From JAFDWI01 sp963764215 (GTDB taxonomy: Bacteria; Actinomycetota; Acidimicrobiia; Acidimicrobiales; Iamiaceae): a stretch of DNA of 64,000 nucleotides. Position 1 is the stretch's first letter, and each line of letters begins with the position of its first letter. A program made the translations under genes and the position numbers. The stretch lies in the NCBI GenBank assembly GCA_963764215.1, contig CAVXRS010000006.1:186001-250000 (forward strand). The letters are read 5' to 3'. The notes beneath the pieces were generated by a model. It saw only the letters and a program-made list of their open reading frames with translations, made no database searches and was not told the DNA's origin. Shown piece by piece: positions 23,667-31,938 of the stretch.

Positions 23667-23734
23667 GGTGTCACGGTCGAAGTCGGGAGCCACGAGCTGC
23701 CGCACCCGCACCGTGACCCCCGGGTTCCGACCCG
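23667..23734. terminator. Hairpins between convergent qcrB and aquaporin genes
   Basis: GTCACGGT (23670-23677) pairs perfectly with ACCGTGAC (23710-23717) over a long loop, and CGGGT-TCCG-ACCCG forms a second hairpin at 23721-23734. Lying between two stops, they are likely to end transcription in both directions. No U tract is present. Confidence 0.5.
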
Positions 23735-23740
23735 GTCCGC

Positions 23741-24382
23741 TCAATCGTGGGCGACGAGGCGGAAGATGCCTGCTGCAAGGCCGGCACCGAGCGTGGGTGC
23801 GACCAGGTAGATCCAGAGATCGGTGAAATCGGTGGCCACGACGGCCGGTCCGATGCTCCGTGCCGGGTTCACCGACGCGCCACTGATGGGCAGGGCCGCC
23901 AGGTGGATGCCCGTGTAGGTCAACACCACGGCCACGCGCGCGACCGCCAGGTGTTCGAAGTCGTCGGTGCTGTGCAGGTAGACGAGCACGATCACCGTGG
24001 AGAGCAACAACTCGGTGATGAATGCCGCGCCCAGATGTGGCGCCGTCGTCAACACGGCGTGCACCGCGCCAGGACCCAGAATCGACCGGAGCGCAAGTGC
24101 GGCCGCGATCGCTCCGATCGTCTGCGCGACGACCGACGTGACGAGGTCGCGGAGGCCGATCCGGTGGTCGAGGGCCGCAGCCAGGGTGAGCGCCGGATTG
24201 ATCCACCGGAACCGTTCCGGACCGACCGCCGAGAACCCGGCCGCCAAGCCCAGCCCGAAGGCCATCGACACCACGAGCACCGCAGCGGGCGTGGCCGTGC
24301 CGTACTGGGCGAGGGCCAACGTGCCGATGATGACCAGGACGAAGGTGCCGATCAGCTCGATCACCAGGTCACGAATGGTCAT
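23741..24382 (-). CDS. Aquaporin/glycerol facilitator (MIP family)
   Basis: A 213-residue channel with six membrane segments and both signature loops: NPA in FRWINPALTLAAAL and NPA in GASVNPARSIGP. The start MTIRDLVIELIGTFVLV is typical. It should pass water or small neutral solutes; without a structure-based look at the selectivity filter, water and glycerol cannot be told apart. It is the last gene of the oxidase transcript, 36 bases after the CtaG-like gene, an unusual partner for respiratory genes. Confidence 0.9.
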   Translation of the reverse strand: MTIRDLVIELIGTFVLVIIGTLALAQYGTATPAAVLVVSMAFGLGLAAGFSAVGPERFRWINPALTLAAALDHRIGLRDLVTSVVAQTIGAIAAALALRSILGPGAVHAVLTTAPHLGAAFITELLLSTVIVLVYLHSTDDFEHLAVARVAVVLTYTGIHLAALPISGASVNPARSIGPAVVATDFTDLWIYLVAPTLGAGLAAGIFRLVAHD

Positions 24383-24418
24383 CGCCTCATCGGCCTCACT
24401 CGACGTCGCCGGTTCGGA

Positions 24419-25312
24419 TCAGTTCGCACTCGGCTGTCGCGGTGGCGTCGGTGCCAACCGCGCGACGTTGAACGTCACCTCGCCCGGTTTCGGTCCCACC
24501 ATCATCAGACGCAGTGCGATGACGAACGCGCCCACCAGGTAGACCGCGCCTCCTGCCACCCACATGATCACCCCGCCGAGCTGTTGGTCCGACAGGCGCG
24601 TCAGGCCCCACCGATGCACCCCGGCCACGGTCGTGGCGTAGACGGGACGTGGCGCGATGGTGATGAGTGCACCGATCATCCCGGTGCCGACGGCGGCGCC
24701 GAAGAGGACGAAGAGCGCGAGCAGTCCGCGATCCTCCCATCGCACCCGCAGGCACGTTCCCCACAACACCACACCCACGGTGAACAGGCACGCATGCTCA
24801 CTCGCGTGCACCAGCTCGTGGTGCACGGCGAAGTTGAACAACACCGGCACGTGCCAGGTCCACCAGACGCCGACGTGCAGCGCGGTGAGCAGGATCGCCC
24901 AGCGCGCCAGGTGGTCATCGAAGCCCCAGGTGCGGCGTCGACGGCTGACGGCACGCTCGAAACGCCGTCGCACCGGCGGGTCGAGGATCGAGGAGAGCAC
25001 CAGCACGGGGCGTGCCACGCACACCATGATCGGGGCGATGAGGCCGATGAGCAGGTGTTGGACCATGTGCACCGAGAACGCCACGTCGGCCGCCGAGTCC
25101 AGCGGCGGCGACACCGCGACGGCGAGCACGCCGATCCCCGCCAGGCCGATGAACATCCGCGGCAATCCCACGACCCGCCGCACACCGGGCCGCATGCGCA
25201 CGACCCGGACCATGCCCAGCGCCCACACGGCCATGAAGAACACCAGCACCGCCTCGCCGAGAGCGTCCGTGCCGGTGCCGTGCGCAAGGACGTGCTCACT
25301 CAGCGGGGGCAC
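24419..25312 (-). CDS. ctaG: Cytochrome c oxidase assembly protein, CtaG (caa3-type) family
   Basis: About 297 residues with seven hydrophobic segments. VHMVQHLLIGLIAPIMVCVA, VGVWWTWHVPVLFNFAVHHE and LVHASEHACLFTVGVVLWG are hallmarks of the caa3_CtaG family, in which histidines on the outer face help insert copper into the oxidase. The GTG 25312 start overlaps the end of the upstream membrane-protein gene by 13 bases. The position after ctaC-ctaD-ctaE fits. Confidence 0.88.
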   Translation of the reverse strand: MPPLSEHVLAHGTGTDALGEAVLVFFMAVWALGMVRVVRMRPGVRRVVGLPRMFIGLAGIGVLAVAVSPPLDSAADVAFSVHMVQHLLIGLIAPIMVCVARPVLVLSSILDPPVRRRFERAVSRRRRTWGFDDHLARWAILLTALHVGVWWTWHVPVLFNFAVHHELVHASEHACLFTVGVVLWGTCLRVRWEDRGLLALFVLFGAAVGTGMIGALITIAPRPVYATTVAGVHRWGLTRLSDQQLGGVIMWVAGGAVYLVGAFVIALRLMMVGPKPGEVTFNVARLAPTPPRQPSAN

Positions 25313-25734
25313 GATGCCACGCCTGCCAGGTTCGGGATTCCTTCGGCGATCGTGGCGACCAGTGAGATCCCACCCCAGAGCAGCCCCACGAAGGTGATGA
25401 AGGCCACCGCCTTCGCCCGGTTCGAATCGGGGACCTTCCTGGCTCGCACGTGCACCCGCCACGCGACGGCCATCGAGGCCAACCCGAGCAGACCGAGCAC
25501 AAGGGTGAGGACGTTCACCGGCCACGTGGTGGCCTGCGCGCACTGCCAGGAAACGACCGAACTGGAAAGCGACAGGTGGCCGAACCAGATGAACGGGGCA
25601 ACGGCGACGCCGAACAGCATCGCCGAGAAGGGCACCCGGTAGGTGTCGGGCGGGATCGGTTCGTCGACATCCTCGACGGTCCGTAAACGACCCCGTCCCG
25701 ACCCGGGTTCCGTCCCGGCGCGCGCCGCGGTCAC
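25300..25734 (-). CDS. Small membrane protein of the oxidase operon
   Basis: A 144-residue protein with three membrane segments (AMLFGVAVAPFIWFGHLSLS, VLTLVLGLLGLASMAVAW and VAFITFVGLLWGGISLVA). GTG 25734 overlaps the ctaE stop as GTGA, and its end overlaps the ctaG-like start, so it is coupled on both sides. I do not recognise the family. By position it could be an extra oxidase subunit or assembly helper. Confidence 0.75.
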   Translation of the reverse strand: MTAARAGTEPGSGRGRLRTVEDVDEPIPPDTYRVPFSAMLFGVAVAPFIWFGHLSLSSSVVSWQCAQATTWPVNVLTLVLGLLGLASMAVAWRVHVRARKVPDSNRAKAVAFITFVGLLWGGISLVATIAEGIPNLAGVASCPR

Positions 25735-26363
25735 AGTCGCTCCGAGACGTACATCACGGCGTACACCGAGAGCGAGACGACGACGACGAAATACCAGTAC
25801 ATGAACCCGCAATGAACCCCCACCGATTCGCCGCGGGCGTCGTAACGGCCCCACAGACTCTGGATGAGCACATAGACGAGGATGACCACCCCGACGGCCA
25901 GGTGGACCGCGTCGAGTCCGGTGATGATGTAGAAGGCGGAGCCGTAGGCGTTCGAGGTGGGCGTGAAGACCTTGGTGGTCCGCAGGTACTCCAGCGTGCT
26001 GCCGATCAGAAACAGCACGCCCATGATCGTCGCCGACAGCGCCAACGTCCTGAACCGGCGCATCCGACCGAACCGCATTGCCCGTTCGGCGAAGACCGCC
26101 GGGACCACCGATGCGACCAGGATGGCGGTGCGAATGCCGCTGCGAACCAGTTCGGGGTCCGCGACGCCCCGCGGTGGCCAGGGGTGATTGTTCGCCCGCA
26201 GGTAGATCGCCACGAAGAACAACAGCCCGAACAGTGTCCCCTCCGAGGCGATCAGACCGACCATGCCCCACCACCCCAACGATCGACCCTCCTGGGGCCA
26301 GTCGACGATCGGGACCGCGCTCGGTGTTTCGGTGGGTGGCGACGCGTTTGCCGTGAGGGTCAT
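25731..26363 (-). CDS. ctaE: Cytochrome c oxidase subunit III
   Basis: A 210-residue subunit with five membrane segments: WGMVGLIASEGTLFGLLFFV, then FYIITGLDAVHLAVGVVILV and FMYWYFVVVVSLSVYAVMYV. The glutamate in the first block and the histidine in DAVHLAVGV are typical of subunit III. ATG 26361-26363 is used because it lies 1 base past the ctaD stop; upstream codons would overlap ctaD. It stabilises the proton-pumping core. Confidence 0.92.
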   Translation of the reverse strand: MTLTANASPPTETPSAVPIVDWPQEGRSLGWWGMVGLIASEGTLFGLLFFVAIYLRANNHPWPPRGVADPELVRSGIRTAILVASVVPAVFAERAMRFGRMRRFRTLALSATIMGVLFLIGSTLEYLRTTKVFTPTSNAYGSAFYIITGLDAVHLAVGVVILVYVLIQSLWGRYDARGESVGVHCGFMYWYFVVVVSLSVYAVMYVSERL

Positions 26364-26364
26364 G

Positions 26365-28305
26365 TCAGCTGCCGATCTCGTGGTGCCACCGGATGAGGAA
26401 CGTCGCACTCAGCAGGACCCCGGCAATCTGGACGCCGGTGGATCGTGCGAGCAGACCGACACAGATCACCACCAGGCCCATGGTGAACGCGAAGGGCAGC
26501 GCACTCGGACCGGGCATCGTCGCGAGCGTCGGCCGGGACGCGTTCAGCGGAGTCGTGAGCACGGCGTGATGGTGTTCGTCGTCGGGGTCGGGCAGACTCT
26601 TTCCACCGATCTCGGTGCAGACCTCGAAGTCCTTCCCTTCGGCGATGTCCCAGGCAGGCTGGGCGCTGCGCACCAACGGTGCGGCTGCGAAGTTGTAGGG
26701 CGGTGCAGGGGAGGGAATGGTCCACTCGAGGGTCTCGCCGCCCCAGGGGTCGGCAGGCGCCCGCTTGCCCCGCCGCCATGACAGGGCGAAGTTCACGACG
26801 GTGACCCCGACGCCGACCGCGAGGATGAACGCCCCGATCGTCGAGAGCATGTTCAGGAAGTTCCAGCCCAGGTCGCCCTGGTAGGTGTACACACGGCGGG
26901 GCATGCCGCGCAGACCGAGGATGTGCTGGGGGAAGAAGGTCAGGTTCGTGCCGAGAAAGATCAGCCAGAACGAGATGATCGCCCAGGCACGCGACGTCAT
27001 CCGCCCGGTGATCTTGGGGAACCAGAAGTACAGCCCCGCCAGAGCGGGGAACATGCGTCCCGCCGATGAGCACGTAGTGGAAGTGCGCGACCACGAAGTA
27101 CAGTCGGTCACCTGCTGATCGAAGGGGACCACCCCCACCATCACCCCGGACATGCCGCCGATCACGAACACGATCACGAACCCGATCGCGAACAACATGG
27201 GTGGATCGAACTTCACCTTCTTCGCGGCCAGCAGCGTGGCGATCCAGGCGAAGATCTGCACCCCGCTCGGGATCGCCACCGTCATCGAAGCTGCCGAGAA
27301 GAAGCTGGTCACGACCAGTGGCACCCCGGTTGCGAACATGTGATGGACCCACAGACCGAAGCTGATGAACCCCGTGGCGACCAGGGCGGCGACCACCAGG
27401 CGGTAGCCGAGGATCCGATGGCGACTGAACGCCGGGATGATCATGGAGATGATGCCGGTCGCGGGGATGAACAGGATGTAGACCTCGGGGTGACCCCAGA
27501 TCCAGAAGAGGTGCTGGTAGAGCAGCGGTTGTCCGCCGAGGTGCGGGTCGAAGAACCGCAGGCTGTAGGCCCTGTCGACTTCCAGCAACGCCCCGGCCAG
27601 GGTGATCGCGGGCAGAGCGAACACGATCATGAACGACATCGTGAGAATGCCCCAACAGAACAGCGGAAGCCGATTCAGCGACATCCCCGGCGCGCGCATC
27701 CGCAGCATCGTGACGATGAAGTTGATGCCGCCGACGGTGGTCGAAACGCCGAGCAGGGTGATCCCGACCGCCCAGAAGTCCAACCCCAGGCCCGAGGCGT
27801 ACTCCGATGACGACAACGGGGTGTAGGCGAACCAGCCCGCCGCGGGAATCTGGTGGATCACGAACGAGCCGTACATCAGGACGCCCGCGCACACGTAGAT
27901 CCAGTAGCTCAACGCATTCATCCGCGGGTAGGCCATGTCCCGGGCACCGCACTGGATCGGCACGACGTAGTTGCCGAATCCGGCAAAGACCGGGGTGTTG
28001 AACAGGAAGATCATGGTCGTGCCGTGCATCGTCATGATCTCGTTGTAGGACTTCGCCGCCAGCAACGTTTCGTGCGGGCCGGCCAACTGTGCCCGGATCA
28101 TCAGCGCCTCGACACCCCCGATGCACAGGAAGATGATCGCGGTGACCAGATAGCGGGTACCGATCCGTTTGTGATCCACGGTGGTGAAGAACCCGGGAAT
28201 ACCCGGCGGGTCCTCCCAGGCATCGTGCAAGTCGCGATGCTCGTCGAGCAGCAGGTCGGTCCCGGGCTCGACCAGCACGGAGGTCGTCGCAGTTCGAGCG
28301 GTCAC
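26365..28305 (-). CDS. ctaD: Cytochrome c oxidase subunit I, with compensating frameshifts
   Basis: A 646-residue haem-copper oxidase core. MHGTTMIFLFNTPVFAGFGN, WGHPEVYILFIPATGIIS and the CuB pair in LWVHHMFATG are intact. The C-terminus carries an extra pair of membrane segments like a fused small subunit (residues about 560-646). The segment that should read YFVVAHFHYVLIGG, holding the haem a and a3 histidines, is out of frame between about 27056 and 27102. It is present in the neighbouring frame, and two opposite single-base indels restore the original frame afterwards. This is most likely an assembly error. The GTG 28303-28305 start overlaps the ctaC stop. Confidence 0.9.
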   Translation of the reverse strand: MTARTATTSVLVEPGTDLLLDEHRDLHDAWEDPPGIPGFFTTVDHKRIGTRYLVTAIIFLCIGGVEALMIRAQLAGPHETLLAAKSYNEIMTMHGTTMIFLFNTPVFAGFGNYVVPIQCGARDMAYPRMNALSYWIYVCAGVLMYGSFVIHQIPAAGWFAYTPLSSSEYASGLGLDFWAVGITLLGVSTTVGGINFIVTMLRMRAPGMSLNRLPLFCWGILTMSFMIVFALPAITLAGALLEVDRAYSLRFFDPHLGGQPLLYQHLFWIWGHPEVYILFIPATGIISMIIPAFSRHRILGYRLVVAALVATGFISFGLWVHHMFATGVPLVVTSFFSAASMTVAIPSGVQIFAWIATLLAAKKVKFDPPMLFAIGFVIVFVIGGMSGVMVGVVPFDQQVTDCTSWSRTSTTCSSAGRMFPALAGLYFWFPKITGRMTSRAWAIISFWLIFLGTNLTFFPQHILGLRGMPRRVYTYQGDLGWNFLNMLSTIGAFILAVGVGVTVVNFALSWRRGKRAPADPWGGETLEWTIPSPAPPYNFAAAPLVRSAQPAWDIAEGKDFEVCTEIGGKSLPDPDDEHHHAVLTTPLNASRPTLATMPGPSALPFAFTMGLVVICVGLLARSTGVQIAGVLLSATFLIRWHHEIGS

Positions 28306-29339
28306 TTGAGTTGCCTCAGATAGGCCACGAGGGCATTCACCTGGTCACGTGGAAGGGCCAGGTCGGGCATCTTCGAACCGGGCTTGATGCTCTGTGCCGA
28401 GGTGATCCAGGACTTCAGATGCGACCGGTCGTTCGGAATGGTCAGCGCGGCGAGTGTCCGCCGATCTGCGACATGGGTCAGATCGGGTCCGAACGTTGCC
28501 GTCGCGGACGTCCCCCGGATGGTGTGGCATCCTGCACAACTGCGGGAGGTGAAGACGTTCAATCCCTTCTTGGCCAGCGTCCCGTGCGGTCGCGCGGCGT
28601 CGGCAGCCTCGTTGGCGAGCCAACGCCGGTACTCCGCACGAGGCTGCGCGATGACCTCGAAAGCCATGTTGGCGTGCTGGATGCCGCAGAACTCGGCACA
28701 TTGACCCCGATAGGTCCCCACCTTGTCGGCGCGCATGGTGACGTGGTTGACGTGACCAGGGATCATGTCGACCTTTCCCGCCAACGACGGCACCCAGAAG
28801 CTGTGGATCACGTCCGCGCTCTCCAAGGTGAAGCGGACCCGTGTTCCCACCGGGACGTGGATCTCGTTCGCCGTCACGGCCTTGGTGCCGTCGTAGTGCA
28901 CCTCCCACCAGAACTGGTGGCCCACCACGGTGATGTGCACGTCGCCCGGCTTCGACCCCGGGTCGGTGGACAGGGCCCAGATGGTCAACCCGGACAGGGT
29001 TGCCAGCACGATCGCAGGCACGACCATCCCCCCACCGATGACCAGTCGTCGCCACCAGGTCGGTTGTTCATCCCCCGACCCGCGCCGGAAGAGTCCGACG
29101 AGGAGCAGGACGAACACCACCAGCGTGATCAGGCCCGCGAGGGCGAACATGAACCACGCCAGTGCGGCGATGCGGCCGGCCTCCGGACCGTGCGGCCCCA
29201 CCACCGAGTGCCCCCCGTCGCCCGAGAAGGCGAGCACCCCGACACCGGAGACGACCGCGCCCGGGAGCACCACTCTGCGCCGCAGAAGAGTGCTCGTCGG
29301 TCCCCCACGGTCCCGCTCACGTTCGGAGAGTACAGGCAT
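28302..29339 (-). CDS. ctaC: Cytochrome c oxidase subunit II with fused cytochrome c domain (caa3 type)
   Basis: A 345-residue protein. After an N-terminal membrane region there are two helices (FMFALAGLITLVVFVLLLVG and IGGGMVVPAIVLATLSGLTI), a cupredoxin domain with the complete CuA site (VIHSFWVPS, then GQCAEFCGIQHANM), and a C-terminal cytochrome c with CAGCH and a distal Met region SKMPDLALP. This layout is that of caa3 oxidases. ATG 29337-29339 has GGAAGGA upstream. With a dihaem QcrC encoded nearby, the electron route is more elaborate than in mycobacteria. Confidence 0.92.
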   Translation of the reverse strand: MPVLSERERDRGGPTSTLLRRRVVLPGAVVSGVGVLAFSGDGGHSVVGPHGPEAGRIAALAWFMFALAGLITLVVFVLLLVGLFRRGSGDEQPTWWRRLVIGGGMVVPAIVLATLSGLTIWALSTDPGSKPGDVHITVVGHQFWWEVHYDGTKAVTANEIHVPVGTRVRFTLESADVIHSFWVPSLAGKVDMIPGHVNHVTMRADKVGTYRGQCAEFCGIQHANMAFEVIAQPRAEYRRWLANEAADAARPHGTLAKKGLNVFTSRSCAGCHTIRGTSATATFGPDLTHVADRRTLAALTIPNDRSHLKSWITSAQSIKPGSKMPDLALPRDQVNALVAYLRQLK

Positions 29340-29376
29340 GCGCCGAGATCCTTCCCACAGCCGGACGGCCCAAACC

Positions 29377-30561
29377 TCACCGTGCAGCACGGCTCGGCGC
29401 CTCGCCCGGGTTCGCCTCAGAGGTGCCCACGGACGGGTCGCCGCGATCGGACGTTTCGGGGTCGACCAGATAGACGAGGGGCGATCCGCCATCGTCGCCC
29501 GTCGGGTCGAAACGCACCATGATGTGTTCCTCGGGGCGACGCAGCTCGTTGCGCACCAGGCCCACGAGGGCCTCACGGTCGGCCTCGGTGAGCGGCGGTT
29601 GCGCGATGCGCCTCGGCCACAAGCTGCGGTGGGTCACCACGGCGAACTCGTTCGCCAGGACCATCGAACGGGCCAACAGGTTGATCCAGCCCAAGGTCAC
29701 CACGACGAATCCGATCACCCCGTAGAGGTTCCGCGCGTTCGACAGACGGTGCAGCACCAACCACGAGCCGAGCCGCTGAATGAGCTCCCAGGTGATGCCG
29801 GCGAGCACGGCTGCGAGCAGCAGGCTCCGGGTCGGGACCTCCGGCGAGATCACGATCCGAAACACCCCCAGGAGCAGCACCGAAGCGATCACCGAACCGA
29901 TGAGCAGGGAAACCGACTGGGCAACCGGCCAGGAAGGCAACGACAGCAGGTCGAACCTGCGCAGGAATCCCGTGCCGATCGCCGCCGCGAACACCAGTAC
30001 GAACAGCACGAGCGCACGCACCTGCCGGCTCACGAACCCCTGACGGGAAACACCCGAGACGTTCCACACCTGGTTCAGCGTCAACTGGAAACCGGTGTAG
30101 ATGCCCGTGGCCGTCCACAACAGCCCGAGCAGCGTGATCCAGATCCACCAGCCGCTCGCCGACAGTGCCGACACGTCGTGCTTGATGCCGTCGCCGATCA
30201 CGGGGAACTGCCCCAGGGTCGAGTTCAGGACGGACTGCTTGAAGCTCGCGCTCGACTCCAACACATGCCCGAGCACGGTCAGTGCGACGACCAGCAAGGG
30301 CAACATGCCCAGGAACACCTGGAAGGTGAGCAGTCCCGCGAATGCGCTTCCCCGATCGTCCGCGTACTTTCGAATCGTGCCGATCGGTTGTGCCAGCACC
30401 CGGTGCCGCTGCTGGAAGTCGTCGAAGCGTCGCACCCCTTGCTCGACCAGCGAACCGACTCCCCTCCGGCTCATCCCGATCGATGTCCCGGCCTCACCCA
30501 TGGTGTCGCTTCCGTTCCGTGTGGCACGCGGTCTGCCCTGCCCGATGCGGCTTCCCGTCAT
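29377..30561 (-). CDS. YihY/BrkB-family membrane protein
   Basis: A 394-residue protein with six membrane segments in the YihY core: AFAGLLTFQVFLGMLPLLVV, WWIWITLLGLLWTATGIYTG, the LTLNQVWNVSG turn and YGVIGFVVVTLGWINLLA. The acidic C-terminal tail of about 60 residues is probably cytoplasmic. The molecular role of the family is unsettled. An in-frame ATG at 30501 is an alternative start and would place a GTTT-N15-GGGAA box (30552-30575) upstream of it. It is divergent from the sugar-oxidation block. Confidence 0.85.
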   Translation of the reverse strand: MTGSRIGQGRPRATRNGSDTMGEAGTSIGMSRRGVGSLVEQGVRRFDDFQQRHRVLAQPIGTIRKYADDRGSAFAGLLTFQVFLGMLPLLVVALTVLGHVLESSASFKQSVLNSTLGQFPVIGDGIKHDVSALSASGWWIWITLLGLLWTATGIYTGFQLTLNQVWNVSGVSRQGFVSRQVRALVLFVLVFAAAIGTGFLRRFDLLSLPSWPVAQSVSLLIGSVIASVLLLGVFRIVISPEVPTRSLLLAAVLAGITWELIQRLGSWLVLHRLSNARNLYGVIGFVVVTLGWINLLARSMVLANEFAVVTHRSLWPRRIAQPPLTEADREALVGLVRNELRRPEEHIMVRFDPTGDDGGSPLVYLVDPETSDRGDPSVGTSEANPGEAPSRAAR

Positions 30562-30575
30562 GGTGCCCGGGAAAC
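30552..30575 (-). promoter_or_regulatory. Weak SigB/SigF-type promoter candidate for the YihY gene
   Basis: On the minus strand GTTT-N15-GGGAA. It overlaps the first possible start (30561) and only makes sense if translation begins at the internal ATG 30501. Confidence 0.25.
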
Positions 30576-30613
30576 ATTCCCCGCCTCCTACCTGCCGTTC
30601 GGTTCCCCAGGAT

Positions 30614-30638
30614 GTTTGCTCCCACGACCTGCCGGGGA
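30614..30638 (+). promoter_or_regulatory. Candidate SigB/SigF-type promoter for the sugar-oxidation block
   Basis: GTTT (30614-30617), 16 bases, GGGGA (30634-30638), 32 bases before the first ATG of the block. One mismatch from GTTT-N-GGGTA, with the same spacing as the box at 33673. Confidence 0.45.
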
Positions 30639-30670
30639 GCTAGAGCCCACACCCCAACCGGGAGGCGCCC

Positions 30671-31141
30671 ATGGGTCTGTTCCGCAACAGCGCGGAGGTC
30701 TCGACCGACGTCGAGCATGTGATCGATCGGATGGTGACCAATATCGAATACGGCCGCTTCGAACGGTCACTGTCGGGTCTGACCGCGGCCGCCGCGGTGA
30801 TCACCACCGCGGAGATCTACTTCGAGCACTACAAGGCGAGCTTCGGCAACAAGTGGATGTGGTCGCCGATCATCGTGACCCCACCCGTGGTGATCGCCGG
30901 CATCGCCGGGGTTTCGAGCAAACGGTGGGCGAAGACCGCACTGCCCGTGGCCGCCGCGGTCTACACCGCCAACGGGCTCGCCGGGGAGTGGTTCCACGCC
31001 CGGGGCGTGTCGCGCAAGCCCGGTGGCTGGTCGTTGGCGACGTACAACGTCCCGATGGGACCACCGATCGCCGCGCCGGGGCTGATGTGCATGGTCGGCG
31101 GGATGGGTCTGCTCGCCGCGCTGCTCCGCCGGGAGAAGTGA
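30671..31141 (+). CDS. Conserved membrane protein beside GMC oxidoreductase genes
   Basis: A 156-residue protein with about four hydrophobic segments, including SLSGLTAAAAVITTAEIYF, WSPIIVTPPVVIAGIAGVS and PGLMCMVGGMGLLAALL. GGGAGG lies 6 bases before ATG 30671. Its stop overlaps the next start (TGATG), so it is coupled to the gluconate-dehydrogenase subunit 3 gene. The family is unnamed to me. It may anchor the GMC/subunit 3 complex to the membrane or act in quinone transfer; that is inference from context. Confidence 0.75.
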   Translation: MGLFRNSAEVSTDVEHVIDRMVTNIEYGRFERSLSGLTAAAAVITTAEIYFEHYKASFGNKWMWSPIIVTPPVVIAGIAGVSSKRWAKTALPVAAAVYTANGLAGEWFHARGVSRKPGGWSLATYNVPMGPPIAAPGLMCMVGGMGLLAALLRREK

Positions 31142-31938
31142 TGGCCGAGGAGATCGCACCGGGCCGGGCCGCGCAGGAGCCCGAGCGTCCCGACCGCGAC
31201 AAGGGCGAGCACCTTCCGAACCTGCGCCCGGACAAGCACCCACCCCACCCGTCATGGCTCCCACGCCAGCGACGTGGCACCACGCCGCAGATGATCGGCC
31301 GCTACCCCGACTACGACGTGATGGATGCGCTCGGAACCTGGGACGACGCCACCAAGGCAGTGGTGCTGGCGCGCCTCGAGGAGCCCGGCCCGTTGCGGTT
31401 CTTCACCACCGACGAGGAACCGACCCTGCGAGCCTTCTGCGACGTCTGCATGGCCCAGGACCGCGAACCCCGCGTTCCCGTTGCCGAATCGGTCGACGCC
31501 AAGCTCGCGGACGGCAAGCTCGACGGCTTCCAGTACGCGAACATGCCCGACGACCGTGACACGTGGCGCATGGTGCTGGCCGGCCTCGACGAAACCGCCC
31601 AGAACCGCCACGAGATGCCGTTCGCCGAGTGCGACGACGAGCAGCGGGAGGCGATCGTCACAGACCTGGCCGACGGTGCGCTCGACGGAGGGGCCTGGGA
31701 CGAACTCGACGTGGCGCGGGCCTGGTCGGTGTGCATGCGGGCGATCCTGTCGGGGTTCTACTCGCATCCCTGGGCTTGGAACGAGATCGGCTTCGGTGGT
31801 CCCGCCTATCCACGGGGCTTCATGCGAATGGGACCGACCGGGGTGCGCGAGCCCTTCGAGCGCCCCGGCGCAACGGCCGAGGACCCCGTGGCAACCGTCG
31901 AGAGGAATCCACGCGAATTCGAGGAGCGTCGCCGATGA
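31141..31938 (+). CDS. Gluconate 2-dehydrogenase subunit 3 family protein
   Basis: A 265-residue protein of the small-subunit family that partners membrane or periplasmic GMC-type sugar dehydrogenases. Typical segments are EPTLRAFCDVCMAQD, NRHEMPFAECDDEQREAIV and CMRAILSGFYSHPWAWNEIG, which is followed by FGGPAYPRGF. The ATG overlaps the previous stop and its own stop overlaps the GMC start (ATGA), fitting a stable complex. No twin-arginine signal is seen at the N-terminus, unlike many family members, so a cytoplasmic site is likely. Confidence 0.85.
   Translation: MAEEIAPGRAAQEPERPDRDKGEHLPNLRPDKHPPHPSWLPRQRRGTTPQMIGRYPDYDVMDALGTWDDATKAVVLARLEEPGPLRFFTTDEEPTLRAFCDVCMAQDREPRVPVAESVDAKLADGKLDGFQYANMPDDRDTWRMVLAGLDETAQNRHEMPFAECDDEQREAIVTDLADGALDGGAWDELDVARAWSVCMRAILSGFYSHPWAWNEIGFGGPAYPRGFMRMGPTGVREPFERPGATAEDPVATVERNPREFEERRR

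Noticed and set aside
23747..25642. Plus-strand frame of over 600 codons
   Set aside because: It is antisense to the aquaporin, ctaG-like and small membrane-protein genes and is rich in His, Arg and Gln runs, as shadows are.
27056..27103. Programmed frameshifting in ctaD
   Set aside because: There is no slippery heptamer or downstream structure that I can see, and two opposite shifts 46 bases apart would be needed. Sequence error is simpler.
28930..31138. Long plus-strand open frame leading into the subunit 3 gene
   Set aside because: It is antisense to ctaC and the YihY gene. Only the part from ATG 31141 has protein character.
31563..31934. N-terminal extension of the GMC oxidoreductase frame
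   Set aside because: It overlaps the gluconate-dehydrogenase subunit 3 gene in another frame. The ATG at 31935 in an ATGA overlap is the natural start.
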